From Terriglobales bacterium (lineage in GTDB: Bacteria > Acidobacteriota > Terriglobia > Terriglobales > Acidobacteriaceae), in NCBI GenBank assembly GCA_015655585.1, contig JAATEV010000020.1, positions 1 through 64,000 of the forward strand: a stretch of 64,000 bases of DNA, written 5' to 3'. Both the position numbers and the translations under genes were made by a program. Below the pieces are notes generated by a model. The model was not told the origin of the DNA. It did no database searches and saw nothing but the letters and a program-made list of their open reading frames with translations. Numbering within the stretch: position 1 is the first letter of the stretch; every line of letters begins with the position of its first letter. Positions 25,507-35,605 of the stretch are shown here, in pieces.

Positions 25507-27036
25507 CTACTGCTGAATCGCCGTCTCAGCCTTCGTAAGCTTCTTCGACACGTCCGCCGGACTCGGCAACTGCGACCGATCCCAGCCTCCACCCAGCGCC
25601 TCGATCAACTGCACCGAAGCCGTCATCTCCTGAATCCGCAGCGTAGCCAGCGCCTGCTGACTGGAGAGCAGCGTCGTCTGCGCCGTGACTACGTTGATAT
25701 AAGGATCGACGCCGGTCTCATAACGCGCCGTCGCCAGCTCCACAAAGCGCCGCGCAGACTGCTCCGCCTGCTGCTGCTTGATGATCTGCTGCGACAGGAT
25801 ACGAACCGAGGCCAGCCCATCCTCCACCTGCTGAAACGCCGTCAAAACCGTCTGCCGGTAGCCTGCAAGGTTCGCGTTATAAACCGCCTCATACTGATGC
25901 ACCTGCGCCCGGCGCAGCCCCGCATCGAAGATCGTCTCATTGATCGACGGCCCAATCGACCAGAAGCGGCTGGGCCAATCGAGAAGATGCTTGAAGGTCG
26001 AGCTCTCGAACCCTCCCTCTGCGCTCAACGTCAGGTTCGGATAGAACGCCGCATACGCAATCCCGATCTGCGCATTCGCTGCCGCCATGCTCCGCTCCGC
26101 CGCGGCAATGTCCGGCCGCCGCTCCAGAAGTTGAGTCGGCACCCCGACAGGAACAGGCGGAGGAGTCGCGTTCGCCGCTCTGACCGGAACCGAAAAATCG
26201 GACGCATTCGCGCCCACCAGCACGGCAATCGCATGTTCGAACTGCGCCCGCGCCACGCCAAGGTTGATCGCCGTCGACTGCGCACTCGCGAGCGTCGTCT
26301 CGGCCTCCACCACGGAGATCCTGTCGTCCACGCCCGTCTCGTAGCGCGAGCGCGTCAGTTCCAGCGCCTTCTGGTCCGCCGCAACCGTATCGTTCAACAC
26401 CTTCTGCAGCGCATCCTGTCCGCGAATCTCGAAGAAGTACGAGGCCAGGCTGGCCTGCTCCGTGAGCTTCTCATTCTCCAGGTCCGCCGCGCTCAACTGC
26501 GCGTTGTACTGCTGCTCGCGAATCGTATTGCGGACCTTACCCCACAGATCCGGCTCCCACGAAGCATCCAGCCCAAGCGTGCCCAGCGAGGTCTGCTGCC
26601 CCGTATTCGCCGTGCTCGCATGGGTCAGGTTCGCCGACGAGCGCGAACGCGAGTACGAGGGAGATGTAGACAGAGTCGGATAGAGCTGCGCGCGCGCCTG
26701 CGCAATCAACGTCCGCGCCTCCATAAAGTTCTCGAAGGCCTGCTTGATGTTCTGGTTGTTGATGTTCAGCCGCTCTTCGAGCGCATTCAACTCGGGATCG
26801 TTATAGATCTCCCACCATTTGCCGCGCAGCATCGCGTCCTGCGGCTGCGCGACCTTCCAGCCGTCGGTGTCCTTGAACTGGACCGTCGACTCCTTGTACG
26901 TCGCGGGCGGAGCCTGCATCGTCGCAGGAGGAACATGATACTTCGGCCCCACCATGCAACCCGTAAGAACGACGGTCGCGGCAGGCCAGAGCACAGCGTG
27001 AAAACGAGGTTTGATCATAACTTTACGCATCGGCAT
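25507..27036 (-). CDS. RND efflux outer-membrane factor (OprM/NodT family lipoprotein)
   Basis: The 509-residue protein is the outer-membrane channel of a tripartite efflux pump. It has a lipoprotein signal with lipobox 'LTGC' (lipidated C27), 'VGPKY' just after it as in NodT-type members, and two OEP repeats, recognisable by 'LERRPDIAAAERSMAAANAQIG' (partly quoted) and the paired repeat motifs 'RYETGVDDRISVVEAE' and 'RYETGVDPYINVVTAQ'. It is the last gene of the four-gene operon and starts directly after the upstream stop (TAAATG). It should trimerise and dock with the membrane-fusion protein encoded at the operon start. Confidence 0.9.
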   Translation of the reverse strand: MPMRKVMIKPRFHAVLWPAATVVLTGCMVGPKYHVPPATMQAPPATYKESTVQFKDTDGWKVAQPQDAMLRGKWWEIYNDPELNALEERLNINNQNIKQAFENFMEARTLIAQARAQLYPTLSTSPSYSRSRSSANLTHASTANTGQQTSLGTLGLDASWEPDLWGKVRNTIREQQYNAQLSAADLENEKLTEQASLASYFFEIRGQDALQKVLNDTVAADQKALELTRSRYETGVDDRISVVEAETTLASAQSTAINLGVARAQFEHAIAVLVGANASDFSVPVRAANATPPPVPVGVPTQLLERRPDIAAAERSMAAANAQIGIAYAAFYPNLTLSAEGGFESSTFKHLLDWPSRFWSIGPSINETIFDAGLRRAQVHQYEAVYNANLAGYRQTVLTAFQQVEDGLASVRILSQQIIKQQQAEQSARRFVELATARYETGVDPYINVVTAQTTLLSSQQALATLRIQEMTASVQLIEALGGGWDRSQLPSPADVSKKLTKAETAIQQ

Positions 27037-30000
27037 TTACTCCGCGGCGGACGCCATGGAACCGTCCGCGGGATTGAAGGTGTCACGTTCTTTTCCAAGC
27101 ATTCGCAGGCGCAGCCGGTCCATCGCAAGGTAGACGACAGGCGTGGTATACAACGTAAGCATCTGGCTGACAATCAGTCCGCCTACGATCGTAATGCCCA
27201 GCGGGCGGCGAAGCTCCGAGCCCGTCCCCGTTCCAAACGCCAGCGGTACGGCTCCAAACAGCGCCGCCATTGTCGTCATCAGAATCGGCCGGAAACGCAG
27301 CATACAGGCCTGGAAGATCGCGTCCTCCGTCTTCATCCCTTGCTCGCGCTCCGCCTGCAGGGCAAAGTCGATCATCATAATCGCGTTCTTCTTCACAATA
27401 CCGATCAGCAGCACAATGCCGATGATCGAGATAATGTTCAGGTCTTCCTTGAAGAGCATCAGCGCCAGCATGGCCCCGACGCTCGCCGAGGGCAGCGTCG
27501 AAAGAATCGTCAGCGGATGCACCAGGCTCTCGTACAGAACCCCCAATACGATATAGACCGCCATCAGCGCCGTCAGAACCAGGATCGGCTCGGTCCCCAG
27601 CGACTGCTGATACGCCATCAGCGTCCCGGCGAAGAAGCCCCGAATGCTCGAAGGAGTATTGAGCTTCTGCTGCATCTGCTCGATCTCCAGCGTCGCATCG
27701 CTGAGCGAGACCCCCGGAGCCAGATTGAACGACACCGTTACCGAAGGAAACAGGCCCGTATGGTTCAGCGCCAGTGGAGTCGTATTCGCCTGACTCTTGG
27801 CCATCGCAAACAGAGGAACATTCCCTGCGGCCGTTACGCTGCTAGTTCCATTTGGATGCAGGTAGATATTTTTTAATGCCTGCGGCGACTGCCAGTATTG
27901 CGGAGCGAACTCCAGCACCACGTAGTACTGGTTCAACTGCGTATAGATCAACGAGACCTCGGACTGGCCAAACGCGCTGTAAAGCGCGCTGTCCAGCGAT
28001 TGCGCCGTCTGTCCAAGCTTCGCAGCCGTCACCCGGTCATAGGTCAGCAGCTCATCCAGACCGCCGTTCTGCTGGTCGGAGTTCACATCCTGAAGCCCCG
28101 GAAGCCGCCTCATCTCCGTAAGCAGCCGCGGCCCCCACGTCTTCAGGTCGGTCACATTGTCGGCTTGAATCGTGTACTGATACAGCGCATTGCCGCCCCT
28201 GCCGCCGATACGCAGATCCTGAGAAGCCTGCAAAAATGCGGAGGCCACCGGCAGCCGGTTCAGCTTCGGTCGAATCCGGTTGATGATCTCCGGCGCGCCA
28301 ATCTTCCGCTCATCCAGAGGCTTGAGCGAGATAAAGAGGTTGCCCGTATTATTCGCGCCCATACCTCCGGTAAAGGCGATCACATTCGCCACCGCGGGGT
28401 CCTGATTGACGACGCGCTCAATCTTCTGGATCGAGTCGTTCATCGACGGGAACGAGGAGTCCTGCGCTCCCTGCACGCCTCCGGCAAGCGAACCAGTATC
28501 CTGCTGCGGGAAGAAGCCCTTGGGAATTTTGACGATCAGGACCACATTCAGCGCAATCGTCAGGAACAGAACCGTCAGCGTAAGCACCGGATTTTGCAGG
28601 ACCCAGTGCAGCGACCGCCGATACAGCGACAGTATCCAGTCAAAGAACTTCTCCGTGACGATATAGAGGCGCCCATGCTTCACATGCTTCTCATCGCGAA
28701 GAAGATACGCACACATCATCGGCGTCGTGGAGAGGGAGATGACCAGCGAAACCACAATCGCCGTTGAGAGCGTAACCGCAAACTCACGGAAGAGACGACC
28801 TACGATTCCCCCCATTAGCAGCAGGGGAATAAAGACCGCGATCAGAGAGATGCTGATCGTCAGAACCGTGAAGCCGATCTCACGCGCACCTTTCAGTGTG
28901 GCCTCGAAAGGACTCAGCCCCTCTTCCAGATGGCGCGTGATGTTCTCCATCACGACAATCGCATCGTCCACTACAAAGCCGGTCGAGATCGTCAGCGCCA
29001 TCAGCGAAAGATTGTCCAGGCTATAGCCCAGCAGATACATCACCGCGAACGTGCCGATCAGCGATACAGGAACAGCAACGGCGGGAATCAGAGTCGCCCG
29101 GCCATTCCGCAGGAAGACAAAGACGACAGCGATCACCAGCAGGATCGACAAAATCAGCGTTCGTTCCACATCGTGGACCGAGGCTCGAATCGTCGTCGTT
29201 CGATCCAGAACAATCGTCGTATCGATGCCCTCGGGGATCGAGGCCTCAATCGATGGAATCTGCGCGCGGATGCGGTCGACCGTGTCGATGATGTTGGCCC
29301 CCGGCTGCCGCATCACGATCACATTCACAGCGCGCTTTCCGTTCAGATACCCCGCGGCGCGAATATTCTGTACCGAATCGATCACGTCTGCCACATCGGA
29401 CAGCCGAATCGCCGCGCCCTTGTTGTAGCCCACGATGATCGGCTTATAGTCCTCCGCGTGCGATATCTGATCGTTCGCGATGATGTCCGCCATCGTGTTG
29501 CCGTCGGAGATCTGCCCCTTTGCCAGGTTCGAGTTCTGTAGACTCAACACCGATTGCAGGTTCGCCATGGTCAGGCCATAACTCGCCAGCTTCGTGGGGT
29601 TCACTTCCACGCGGACCGACGGCAGCGCGCCGCCTCCTGTGTTGACCTGGCCCACGCCCTGAATCTGCGACAGCTTCTGCTGGATCACCGTCGAGGCTTC
29701 GTCGTAAAGCTTGTCCGGGCCAAACTTGTCCGACGTCAGCCCGATAATCATGATCGGCGAATCCGCCGGATTGACCTTGCGGTACGTCGGATTCCCGGGA
29801 AGGTTCGCCGGGAGGTACGTCCGCGCGGCATTGATCGCCGCCTCCACGTCGCGCGCAGCGCCATCGATGTTGCGGCTCAGGTCGAACTGGATCGTGACCG
29901 AGCTCGTGCCAAGGCTGCTCGAAGACGTCATCTCCGTAACGCCCGCAATATGCCCGAACTGCCTCTCCAGCGGAGTCGCTACCGACGACGCCATGATCTC

Positions 30001-30168
30001 CGCGCTCGCGCCCGGAAGCCCCGCATTCACCGAGATCGTCGGAAAATCCACCTGCGGCAGCGGAGACACGGGTAGAACGTTGAAGGCCAGCGCGCCCGCA
30101 ATCGCAATCGCCACCGTAAGAAGCGTCGTCGCTACCGGTCGATGGATGAAGGGCGAGGAGATGTTCAT
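27037..30168 (-). CDS. RND multidrug efflux pump subunit (MdtC-like)
   Basis: The 1043-residue protein is an AcrB-superfamily proton/drug antiporter with the standard plan: TM1, large periplasmic loop, TM2-7, second loop, TM8-12. Landmarks include the N-terminal 'FIHRPVATTLL', the proton-relay motif 'GFVVDDAIVVMENI' in TM4 with the paired Asp, and 'GIVKKNAIMMIDFALQ' in TM10. It shares the MdtB/MdtC style rather than the AcrB style. Its start overlaps the previous RND gene as ATGA, and the outer-membrane factor follows without a gap. Two different RND subunits encoded together usually form a heterotrimer, as in MdtBC, so I infer the same here. Confidence 0.9.
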   Translation of the reverse strand: MNISSPFIHRPVATTLLTVAIAIAGALAFNVLPVSPLPQVDFPTISVNAGLPGASAEIMASSVATPLERQFGHIAGVTEMTSSSSLGTSSVTIQFDLSRNIDGAARDVEAAINAARTYLPANLPGNPTYRKVNPADSPIMIIGLTSDKFGPDKLYDEASTVIQQKLSQIQGVGQVNTGGGALPSVRVEVNPTKLASYGLTMANLQSVLSLQNSNLAKGQISDGNTMADIIANDQISHAEDYKPIIVGYNKGAAIRLSDVADVIDSVQNIRAAGYLNGKRAVNVIVMRQPGANIIDTVDRIRAQIPSIEASIPEGIDTTIVLDRTTTIRASVHDVERTLILSILLVIAVVFVFLRNGRATLIPAVAVPVSLIGTFAVMYLLGYSLDNLSLMALTISTGFVVDDAIVVMENITRHLEEGLSPFEATLKGAREIGFTVLTISISLIAVFIPLLLMGGIVGRLFREFAVTLSTAIVVSLVISLSTTPMMCAYLLRDEKHVKHGRLYIVTEKFFDWILSLYRRSLHWVLQNPVLTLTVLFLTIALNVVLIVKIPKGFFPQQDTGSLAGGVQGAQDSSFPSMNDSIQKIERVVNQDPAVANVIAFTGGMGANNTGNLFISLKPLDERKIGAPEIINRIRPKLNRLPVASAFLQASQDLRIGGRGGNALYQYTIQADNVTDLKTWGPRLLTEMRRLPGLQDVNSDQQNGGLDELLTYDRVTAAKLGQTAQSLDSALYSAFGQSEVSLIYTQLNQYYVVLEFAPQYWQSPQALKNIYLHPNGTSSVTAAGNVPLFAMAKSQANTTPLALNHTGLFPSVTVSFNLAPGVSLSDATLEIEQMQQKLNTPSSIRGFFAGTLMAYQQSLGTEPILVLTALMAVYIVLGVLYESLVHPLTILSTLPSASVGAMLALMLFKEDLNIISIIGIVLLIGIVKKNAIMMIDFALQAEREQGMKTEDAIFQACMLRFRPILMTTMAALFGAVPLAFGTGTGSELRRPLGITIVGGLIVSQMLTLYTTPVVYLAMDRLRLRMLGKERDTFNPADGSMASAAE

Positions 30169-33100
30169 GGCTGTCCCGTGAGTTGCGGCTCATCGCCGTG
30201 ATCTGGCTTCTGCGACTTTTTCTTCGAGAAGAAATGCGACAGGTTCTCAAAGAAGATATAGATCACCGGCGTCGTATACAGCGTAAGGACCTGGCTCAAC
30301 AGCAGTCCTCCCACCATCGAGATGCCCAGAGGCCGCCGCAACTCCGACCCGATACCGTGACCGAAAGCCAGCGGAATGCCGCCCAGCAGCGCCGCCATCG
30401 TCGTCATCATGATCGGGCGGAAACGCAGCAGGCAGGCCTCGTAGATCGCCTCCGTCGAAGTCTTTCCGTGGTGTCGCTCCGCCTCCAGTGCAAAGTCCAC
30501 CATCATGATGCCGTTCTTCTTCACGATGCCGATCAGCAGCACAAGTCCGATGATCGCAACCACGCTCAAATCCTGATGAAACAGGATCAGCGAGAGAAAC
30601 GCCCCGACACCGGCCGAAGGCAGCGTCGAAAGAATCGTGATCGGGTGAATGAAGCTCTCATACAAGACGCCCAGAACGATGTACACCGTCACCAGCGCCG
30701 CCAGAATCAGCAGTGGCATATTCGATAGCGAGTTCCGGAACGAGGCCGCAGTACCTTCAAAGTCCGCCTGCAGGCTCACCGGCATGTCCATGTCCTTCTG
30801 GATCTTGGTGATCTCCGAGATCGCATCGCCCAAAGCCGCTCTCGGCCCCAGGTTGAACGACACCGTGATCGCCGGGAACTGTCCCTGGTGCGTGATCGAC
30901 AACGGCTCCGTCGTCGTCTCGAAGTGCGAGAACGCACTGAACGGCACCGCATGGCTCATCGCCGAGCTGGTCGCTCCCGCCGAGCCCGCCCCCCTGCTAA
31001 TCGTGCTCGACGCCAGCGCATTCACCGGTGGTGCCAGCGTATTTGCCGACGGAGAATATTGCGCGGCCGAGGTAAACGCATTCGAGCCCGCCGAAGACGA
31101 TCCACTCCCATTCGAGGTAGCCGCCGCACCGCTCGTTCCCGACGCCGCATTGGACTGAATGTAGAGATGGTTCAATTTATCGGGGTCCAGTTGGAACTGC
31201 GGCTGCGCCTCCATAATCACGTGGTACTGGTTCAACTGCGTGTACATCGTGTTGATCTGGCGCTGACCGAACGCATCGTACAACGTGTTATCGATCGTCG
31301 TCGGCGCAATGCCCAGCCGCGAGGCCGTCGCCCGATCGATCACCAGCGAGACCGCCAGCCCGCCCAGTTGCTGGTCCGTCGCAACGTCCTCCAGATCCGG
31401 CAACTCCTTCAGCTTGGCCACAAAACGGCCCGTCCACTCGTTCAGCTCATTGATGTCCGGGTCTTCCAGAGTGTACTGGTACTGCGTGCGGCTCACCCGG
31501 TCGTCCACCGTGATGTTCTGCACCGGCTGCATAAACATTTGAATGCCCTGCACCTGGTCGCGAATCTTCGATTGTAGCCTGCGCACCACATCCGCCGCAC
31601 TAAGATCGCGGTCTTCGAGCGGCTTCAAATTAATCGAAAACCGTCCGCTGTTAATCGTCGTGTTCGTGCCATCGGCCCCGATAAACGAAGAGAGGCTCTC
31701 TACCGCCGGATCAGCCAGGATGAGCTTCGCCAGCTCCTTCTGCTTCTCCGCCATCGCCGCCGCGCCAATCGTCTGCGGAGCCTGCGAGATACCCTGAATC
31801 ACCCCGGTATCCTGAACCGGAAAGAACCCCTTCGGAATGATGATGTACAGATACACCGTCAACATCAGCGTCGCCACCGCCACCAGCAGAGTCACCCCCT
31901 GGTAGCGCAGCACCACCTTCAGCGTCCGTCCGTAGAAGGCGATCATATTCTCGAAGACACGCTCCGAGGCCTGGTAGAACCGGCCCTGCGACTCCTGCGG
32001 ATTATGTTTCAGAATGCGCGAGGCCATCATCGGCGTCAGCGTCAGCGAGACCACCGCCGAAATCACAATCGTCACCGCCAGCGTCACGGCAAACTCGCGG
32101 AACAGGCGCCCGACCACATCGCCCATGAACAGCAGCGGGATCAGCACCGCGATCAGCGAGATCGTAAGCGACATGATCGTAAACCCGATCTGCTCGGCGC
32201 CCTTCAGCGCCGCCTCCATCGGACTCTCGCCCTCTTCCAGATAACGCGAGATGTTCTCCACCATCACGATCGCGTCATCGACCACGAACCCCGTCGAGAT
32301 CGTCAACGCCATCAGCGACAGGTTATCGAGGCTGTACCCCAGCGCATACATCGCCGCAAACGTGCCGATCAGCGACAGCGGCACCGCCACGCTGGGAATG
32401 ATCGTCGCATACAGGTTCCGCAGGAAGAGGAAGATGACCATCACCACCAGCCCGATGGTCAGCACCAGTTCGAACTCCACATCGGAGACCGAGGCCTGAA
32501 TCGGCGTCGTCAGGTCCGTCAGGATCGTGACATTTACGCCCTTCGGCAGGTTCCCCAGCAACTGCGGCAGCAACGCCTTGATGCTCTTCACCACGCTGAT
32601 CGTGTTCCCGCCCGGCTGGCGCTGCACGTTCAGAATCACCGCCGGAGTCTGGTTCATCCATGCGGACTGATACTTGTTCTCCACGCCGTCCACGATGTTC
32701 GCCACATCGGTCAGCATCACCGGCCCGCCGTTGCGATAGGCAACGACCACGCTTCTGTAGTCCTCGCTCGTCACCAGTTGATCGTTTGCGTCAATCTGGT
32801 AGTCTTGGCGCGGCCCATCGAAGTTGCCCTTCGCGGCATTCACGCTCGACTGCGAGACCGCAGTCCTCAGGTCCTCAAGATTCAGGCCATATGACGACAG
32901 CTTCGTCGGGTTCACCTGAATCCGCACCGCGGGCTTCTGTCCGCCGCTGATGCTGACCAACCCCACCCCGCTCAACTGCGAGATCTTCGGAGCCAGCCGC
33001 GTATCCACCAGGTCCTCGACCTTCGGCAGCGGCATCGAGTCCGATGTGATCGCCATCGTCAGCACCGGCGCGTCCGCCGGATTCGTCTTGCTATAGATAG

Positions 33101-33479
33101 GCGGAGCCGGAAGATTGGCAGGCAAAAAGCTCTGCGAAGCATTGATCGCAGACTGCACCTCTTCCTCGGCCACATCGATATTCAGACTCAGGTTGAACTG
33201 CAACACGATCACCGACGTAGCTCCCGAGCTCGTCGAGGTCATCTGGCTCAACCCCTGCAACTGGCCGAACTGACGCTCCAGCGGAGCCGTCACCGTCGTC
33301 GCCACCACGTCCGGGCTCGCTCCCGGGTAGAACGTGAGCACCTGGATCGTCGGATAATCGACCTGCGGCAGCGCCGAGACCGGCAACTGCGTGTACGCCA
33401 CAATCCCCACCAGAAGAATTGCGGCCATCAGCAGAGCGGTTGCAACAGGACGCAGAATAAAGGGACGCGAGGGACTCAA
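30165..33479 (-). CDS. RND multidrug efflux pump subunit (MdtB-like) with a Ser/Ala/Gly-rich insertion
   Basis: The 1104-residue protein is a second AcrB-superfamily pump subunit, with 'FILRPVATALL' at the N-terminus, 'GFVVDDAIVMVENI' in TM4 and 'GIVKKNGIMMVDFALE' in TM10. It is about 60 residues longer than its partner. The extra length is a low-complexity stretch at about residues 773-846, rich in Ser, Ala, Gly, Asn and Thr, in the second periplasmic loop. The partner has only a short turn at this place. Translation starts at TTG 33479, overlapping the membrane-fusion stop (TTGA). The C-terminus is Lys-rich and polar. It probably forms a heteromeric pump with the 27037-30168 product. Confidence 0.9.
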   Translation of the reverse strand: MSPSRPFILRPVATALLMAAILLVGIVAYTQLPVSALPQVDYPTIQVLTFYPGASPDVVATTVTAPLERQFGQLQGLSQMTSTSSGATSVIVLQFNLSLNIDVAEEEVQSAINASQSFLPANLPAPPIYSKTNPADAPVLTMAITSDSMPLPKVEDLVDTRLAPKISQLSGVGLVSISGGQKPAVRIQVNPTKLSSYGLNLEDLRTAVSQSSVNAAKGNFDGPRQDYQIDANDQLVTSEDYRSVVVAYRNGGPVMLTDVANIVDGVENKYQSAWMNQTPAVILNVQRQPGGNTISVVKSIKALLPQLLGNLPKGVNVTILTDLTTPIQASVSDVEFELVLTIGLVVMVIFLFLRNLYATIIPSVAVPLSLIGTFAAMYALGYSLDNLSLMALTISTGFVVDDAIVMVENISRYLEEGESPMEAALKGAEQIGFTIMSLTISLIAVLIPLLFMGDVVGRLFREFAVTLAVTIVISAVVSLTLTPMMASRILKHNPQESQGRFYQASERVFENMIAFYGRTLKVVLRYQGVTLLVAVATLMLTVYLYIIIPKGFFPVQDTGVIQGISQAPQTIGAAAMAEKQKELAKLILADPAVESLSSFIGADGTNTTINSGRFSINLKPLEDRDLSAADVVRRLQSKIRDQVQGIQMFMQPVQNITVDDRVSRTQYQYTLEDPDINELNEWTGRFVAKLKELPDLEDVATDQQLGGLAVSLVIDRATASRLGIAPTTIDNTLYDAFGQRQINTMYTQLNQYHVIMEAQPQFQLDPDKLNHLYIQSNAASGTSGAAATSNGSGSSSAGSNAFTSAAQYSPSANTLAPPVNALASSTISRGAGSAGATSSAMSHAVPFSAFSHFETTTEPLSITHQGQFPAITVSFNLGPRAALGDAISEITKIQKDMDMPVSLQADFEGTAASFRNSLSNMPLLILAALVTVYIVLGVLYESFIHPITILSTLPSAGVGAFLSLILFHQDLSVVAIIGLVLLIGIVKKNGIMMVDFALEAERHHGKTSTEAIYEACLLRFRPIMMTTMAALLGGIPLAFGHGIGSELRRPLGISMVGGLLLSQVLTLYTTPVIYIFFENLSHFFSKKKSQKPDHGDEPQLTGQP

Positions 33480-34720
33480 GGAGCGCTACTCCCGCTCGTG
33501 CTCGTCGGTATCGGCTTGCTGGATACGACGATCTTCGACTTGTCCTGCAGCTTCTCGAAGCTGCTGTTCGCCAGCACATCGCCCGGCTCGATTCCCGTTA
33601 CCTCGGTGATATTTCCGTCCGTGGCCCCCTGCTGGATCGTGCGCATGTGCGCCGTATCGTCCTCGATCACATAGACAAACGAGATCGCGCCGTTATGCTG
33701 AATCGCCGAAGTCGGAATCAGCGTGGCGCCCTGCAGCGTATTCACCAGTAGCCGCGTATTTACAAACTCGTTCGGGAACAGCGAGCTGTCCTTGTTGTCG
33801 AACGAGGCGCGTCCCTTCACCGTTCCCGTCGTCGTGTCGATCTGGTTATCGATCGTCAACAGCGCCCCGGTAGCGATCTTCTTCTGCGCTCCACGGTCGT
33901 AGGCGTCCACCGCCAGCTTCGCGCCCTTCCGCATTCTCGGCTGCACCTGTCCCAGGTAATCCTCCGGAACCGTGAAGATCACCGTAATCGGCTGGACCTG
34001 CGTAATCACCGCCAGCGTCGTCCCGCCCGTCCCCTGAACCACGTTGCCCGGATCGACCAGCCGCAGACCCACCCGGCCCGAGATCGGGGCCGTGATGTGG
34101 CAGTACCCAAGCTGAACCTGATCGAGCTGCACCGCTCCCTGGTCCAGCTTCACCGTGCCCTCGTTCTGCAGCACGATCTTCTCCTGGTCGTCCAGCGTCT
34201 GCTTCGGAATCGCGTCCTTGGCCCACGCCGCGCGGTAGCGCTCCAGGTCCATCCTCGCCTGAGCCAGCACGCTCTCGTCGCGCTCCAGCGTCCCCTGGGC
34301 CTGCAGCAGCGTCGCCTGGTACGGTCGCGGATCGATATCGACCAGCGGATCGCCCTTCCGCACCATCTGCCCTTCTTTATAGTGGACGGCGATCACCGGC
34401 CCCGTCGCCTGGCTCGTAATCGAGGCCGTATACACCGGCGTCACCGTACCGATCGAGTCGATATAGACGCCCAGACTCCCCTTCTGCGCCGTCACCGTCG
34501 TCAGCGTGACCGGTCCGCCGCCAAAGCGGCTCCGCCCGCCACCGGCCTTCGTCGGCTCCACATGGTGATGCGTCACCCACCAGAACGCCGCGCCAAAGAC
34601 TAGAAGCAAAACAATCCACACGACCACGCGATCGGCCTTGCGTCTTGGGGTCGCCGGATCTGGAGCCGGAAGTTGATGATCAGGCCCTACAGTTGGGTGT
34701 TCGTTTGGATCGGCTGACAA
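33476..34720 (-). CDS. RND efflux membrane-fusion protein (MdtA/HlyD-like)
   Basis: The 414-residue protein links pump and outer-membrane channel. It has a Pro-rich cytoplasmic start, one transmembrane anchor (about residues 33-52, 'VVVWIVLLLVFGAAFWWV'), a lipoyl/barrel-sandwich half motif 'GTVTPVYTASITSQATGPV', a short coiled-coil hairpin (about 125-185) and the second lipoyl half 'CHITAPISGRVGLRLVDPG'. Translation begins at TTG 34720 with GGGAG upstream. It is the first gene of the operon MFP-RND-RND-OMF, in which every junction overlaps or abuts, so all four subunits should be made together. A TetR-family gene is divergent and a palindrome lies in the gap between them. Confidence 0.9.
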   Translation of the reverse strand: MSADPNEHPTVGPDHQLPAPDPATPRRKADRVVVWIVLLLVFGAAFWWVTHHHVEPTKAGGGRSRFGGGPVTLTTVTAQKGSLGVYIDSIGTVTPVYTASITSQATGPVIAVHYKEGQMVRKGDPLVDIDPRPYQATLLQAQGTLERDESVLAQARMDLERYRAAWAKDAIPKQTLDDQEKIVLQNEGTVKLDQGAVQLDQVQLGYCHITAPISGRVGLRLVDPGNVVQGTGGTTLAVITQVQPITVIFTVPEDYLGQVQPRMRKGAKLAVDAYDRGAQKKIATGALLTIDNQIDTTTGTVKGRASFDNKDSSLFPNEFVNTRLLVNTLQGATLIPTSAIQHNGAISFVYVIEDDTAHMRTIQQGATDGNITEVTGIEPGDVLANSSFEKLQDKSKIVVSSKPIPTSTSGSSAP

Positions 34721-34986
34721 CGTATCTCCCTTTGCTTAAACCCTTGAATTAGCATGTAGCTGGGTCGCCCATTTACTTGTTGACGTAAGACCCTGCGGTT
34801 AAAGACGCAGCTTTTTTCAACAACAGATGAAGATTGAGAGCGGACCGGACACAAAGCTCCGGAGACAGTTCCACACCTCCGCGCTCCAGCGCACAGCCGC
34901 AATCTCCCCGTCTCATCTTTCAAGACTCATACTAACCAAAGAAGTTGCTGTTTTCGTTTCCACTCCACACTAACTTAAATTTTTTA

Positions 34987-35002
34987 TGAGCATATACTCA
35001 TC
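34987..35002. promoter_or_regulatory. Putative TetR operator in the divergent promoter region
   Basis: ATGAGCATATACTCAT is a near-perfect palindrome (14 of 16 positions symmetrical) placed 15 bp before the TetR-family start codon and about 270 bp upstream of the efflux operon. TetR regulators usually bind such sites and repress both their own gene and the divergent operon. Confidence 0.5.
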
Positions 35003-35017
35003 CAAGGAACTGGAAAC

Positions 35018-35602
35018 ATGGCACGCCCCAAAAGCGACGACAAGCGCAACGCTATCCTGTCAGCCGCCACCCGCGTCTTCTCCGAACGCGGACTCGGTGC
35101 CTCCACCTCCGCCATCTCCGCCGCCGCCGGAGTCGCCGAAGGGACCCTCTTCATCTACTTCAAAACCAAGGACGAGCTGCTCAACGCCCTCTACCGCGAG
35201 ATCAAGCTCGAACTGGCCGACGCCATGATGTCCAGCTTCCCTCGCAAAAAAAATCTGCAAACCCGGCTCCGCCACATCTGGGACCGCTTCACCGAATGGG
35301 GCATCGCCAATCCCCAACACTCCCGTGTGCTCACGCAGCTCCAGGTCTCCGACCGCCTCACGCCCGAGTCCCTGCAGGCTGGCTCTGCTCCCTTCGCCGA
35401 GATTGCCGCCATGGCCAGAGACGCCATCGCGCAACACATCATCCGAGATATCCCCCTCGAATTCATCGCCGCCTCCATGGAGACCGCCACCCACAACACC
35501 ATGCGCTTCATGGCCGCTCATCCCGACCACGCCGACGACTATCGCGCCATCGGCTTCGAGATGTTCTGGAGAGGAATCGTAAAAAAAGAATCCGCATCCT
35601 GA
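35018..35602 (+). CDS. TetR/AcrR-family transcriptional regulator
   Basis: The 194-residue protein has the TetR DNA-binding domain at the N-terminus ('AILSAATRVFSERGLGASTSAISAAAGVAEGTLFIYFKTKDELL', residues 12-55; quoted here only as a location). The recognition helix region is 'GVAEGTLFIYFKTK'. The C-terminal ligand domain is of the type next to multidrug pumps. It is divergent from the efflux operon, so it most likely represses that operon and releases it on ligand binding. AAGGAAC lies upstream of ATG 35018. An AT-rich hairpin follows its stop. Confidence 0.88.
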   Translation: MARPKSDDKRNAILSAATRVFSERGLGASTSAISAAAGVAEGTLFIYFKTKDELLNALYREIKLELADAMMSSFPRKKNLQTRLRHIWDRFTEWGIANPQHSRVLTQLQVSDRLTPESLQAGSAPFAEIAAMARDAIAQHIIRDIPLEFIAASMETATHNTMRFMAAHPDHADDYRAIGFEMFWRGIVKKESAS

Positions 35603-35605
35603 AAT

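Noticed and set aside
27897-28767. Long plus-strand open frames across the efflux operon (27.9-33.6 kb)
   Set aside because: They are Arg/His/Gln-rich mirrors of strongly supported RND genes on the minus strand.
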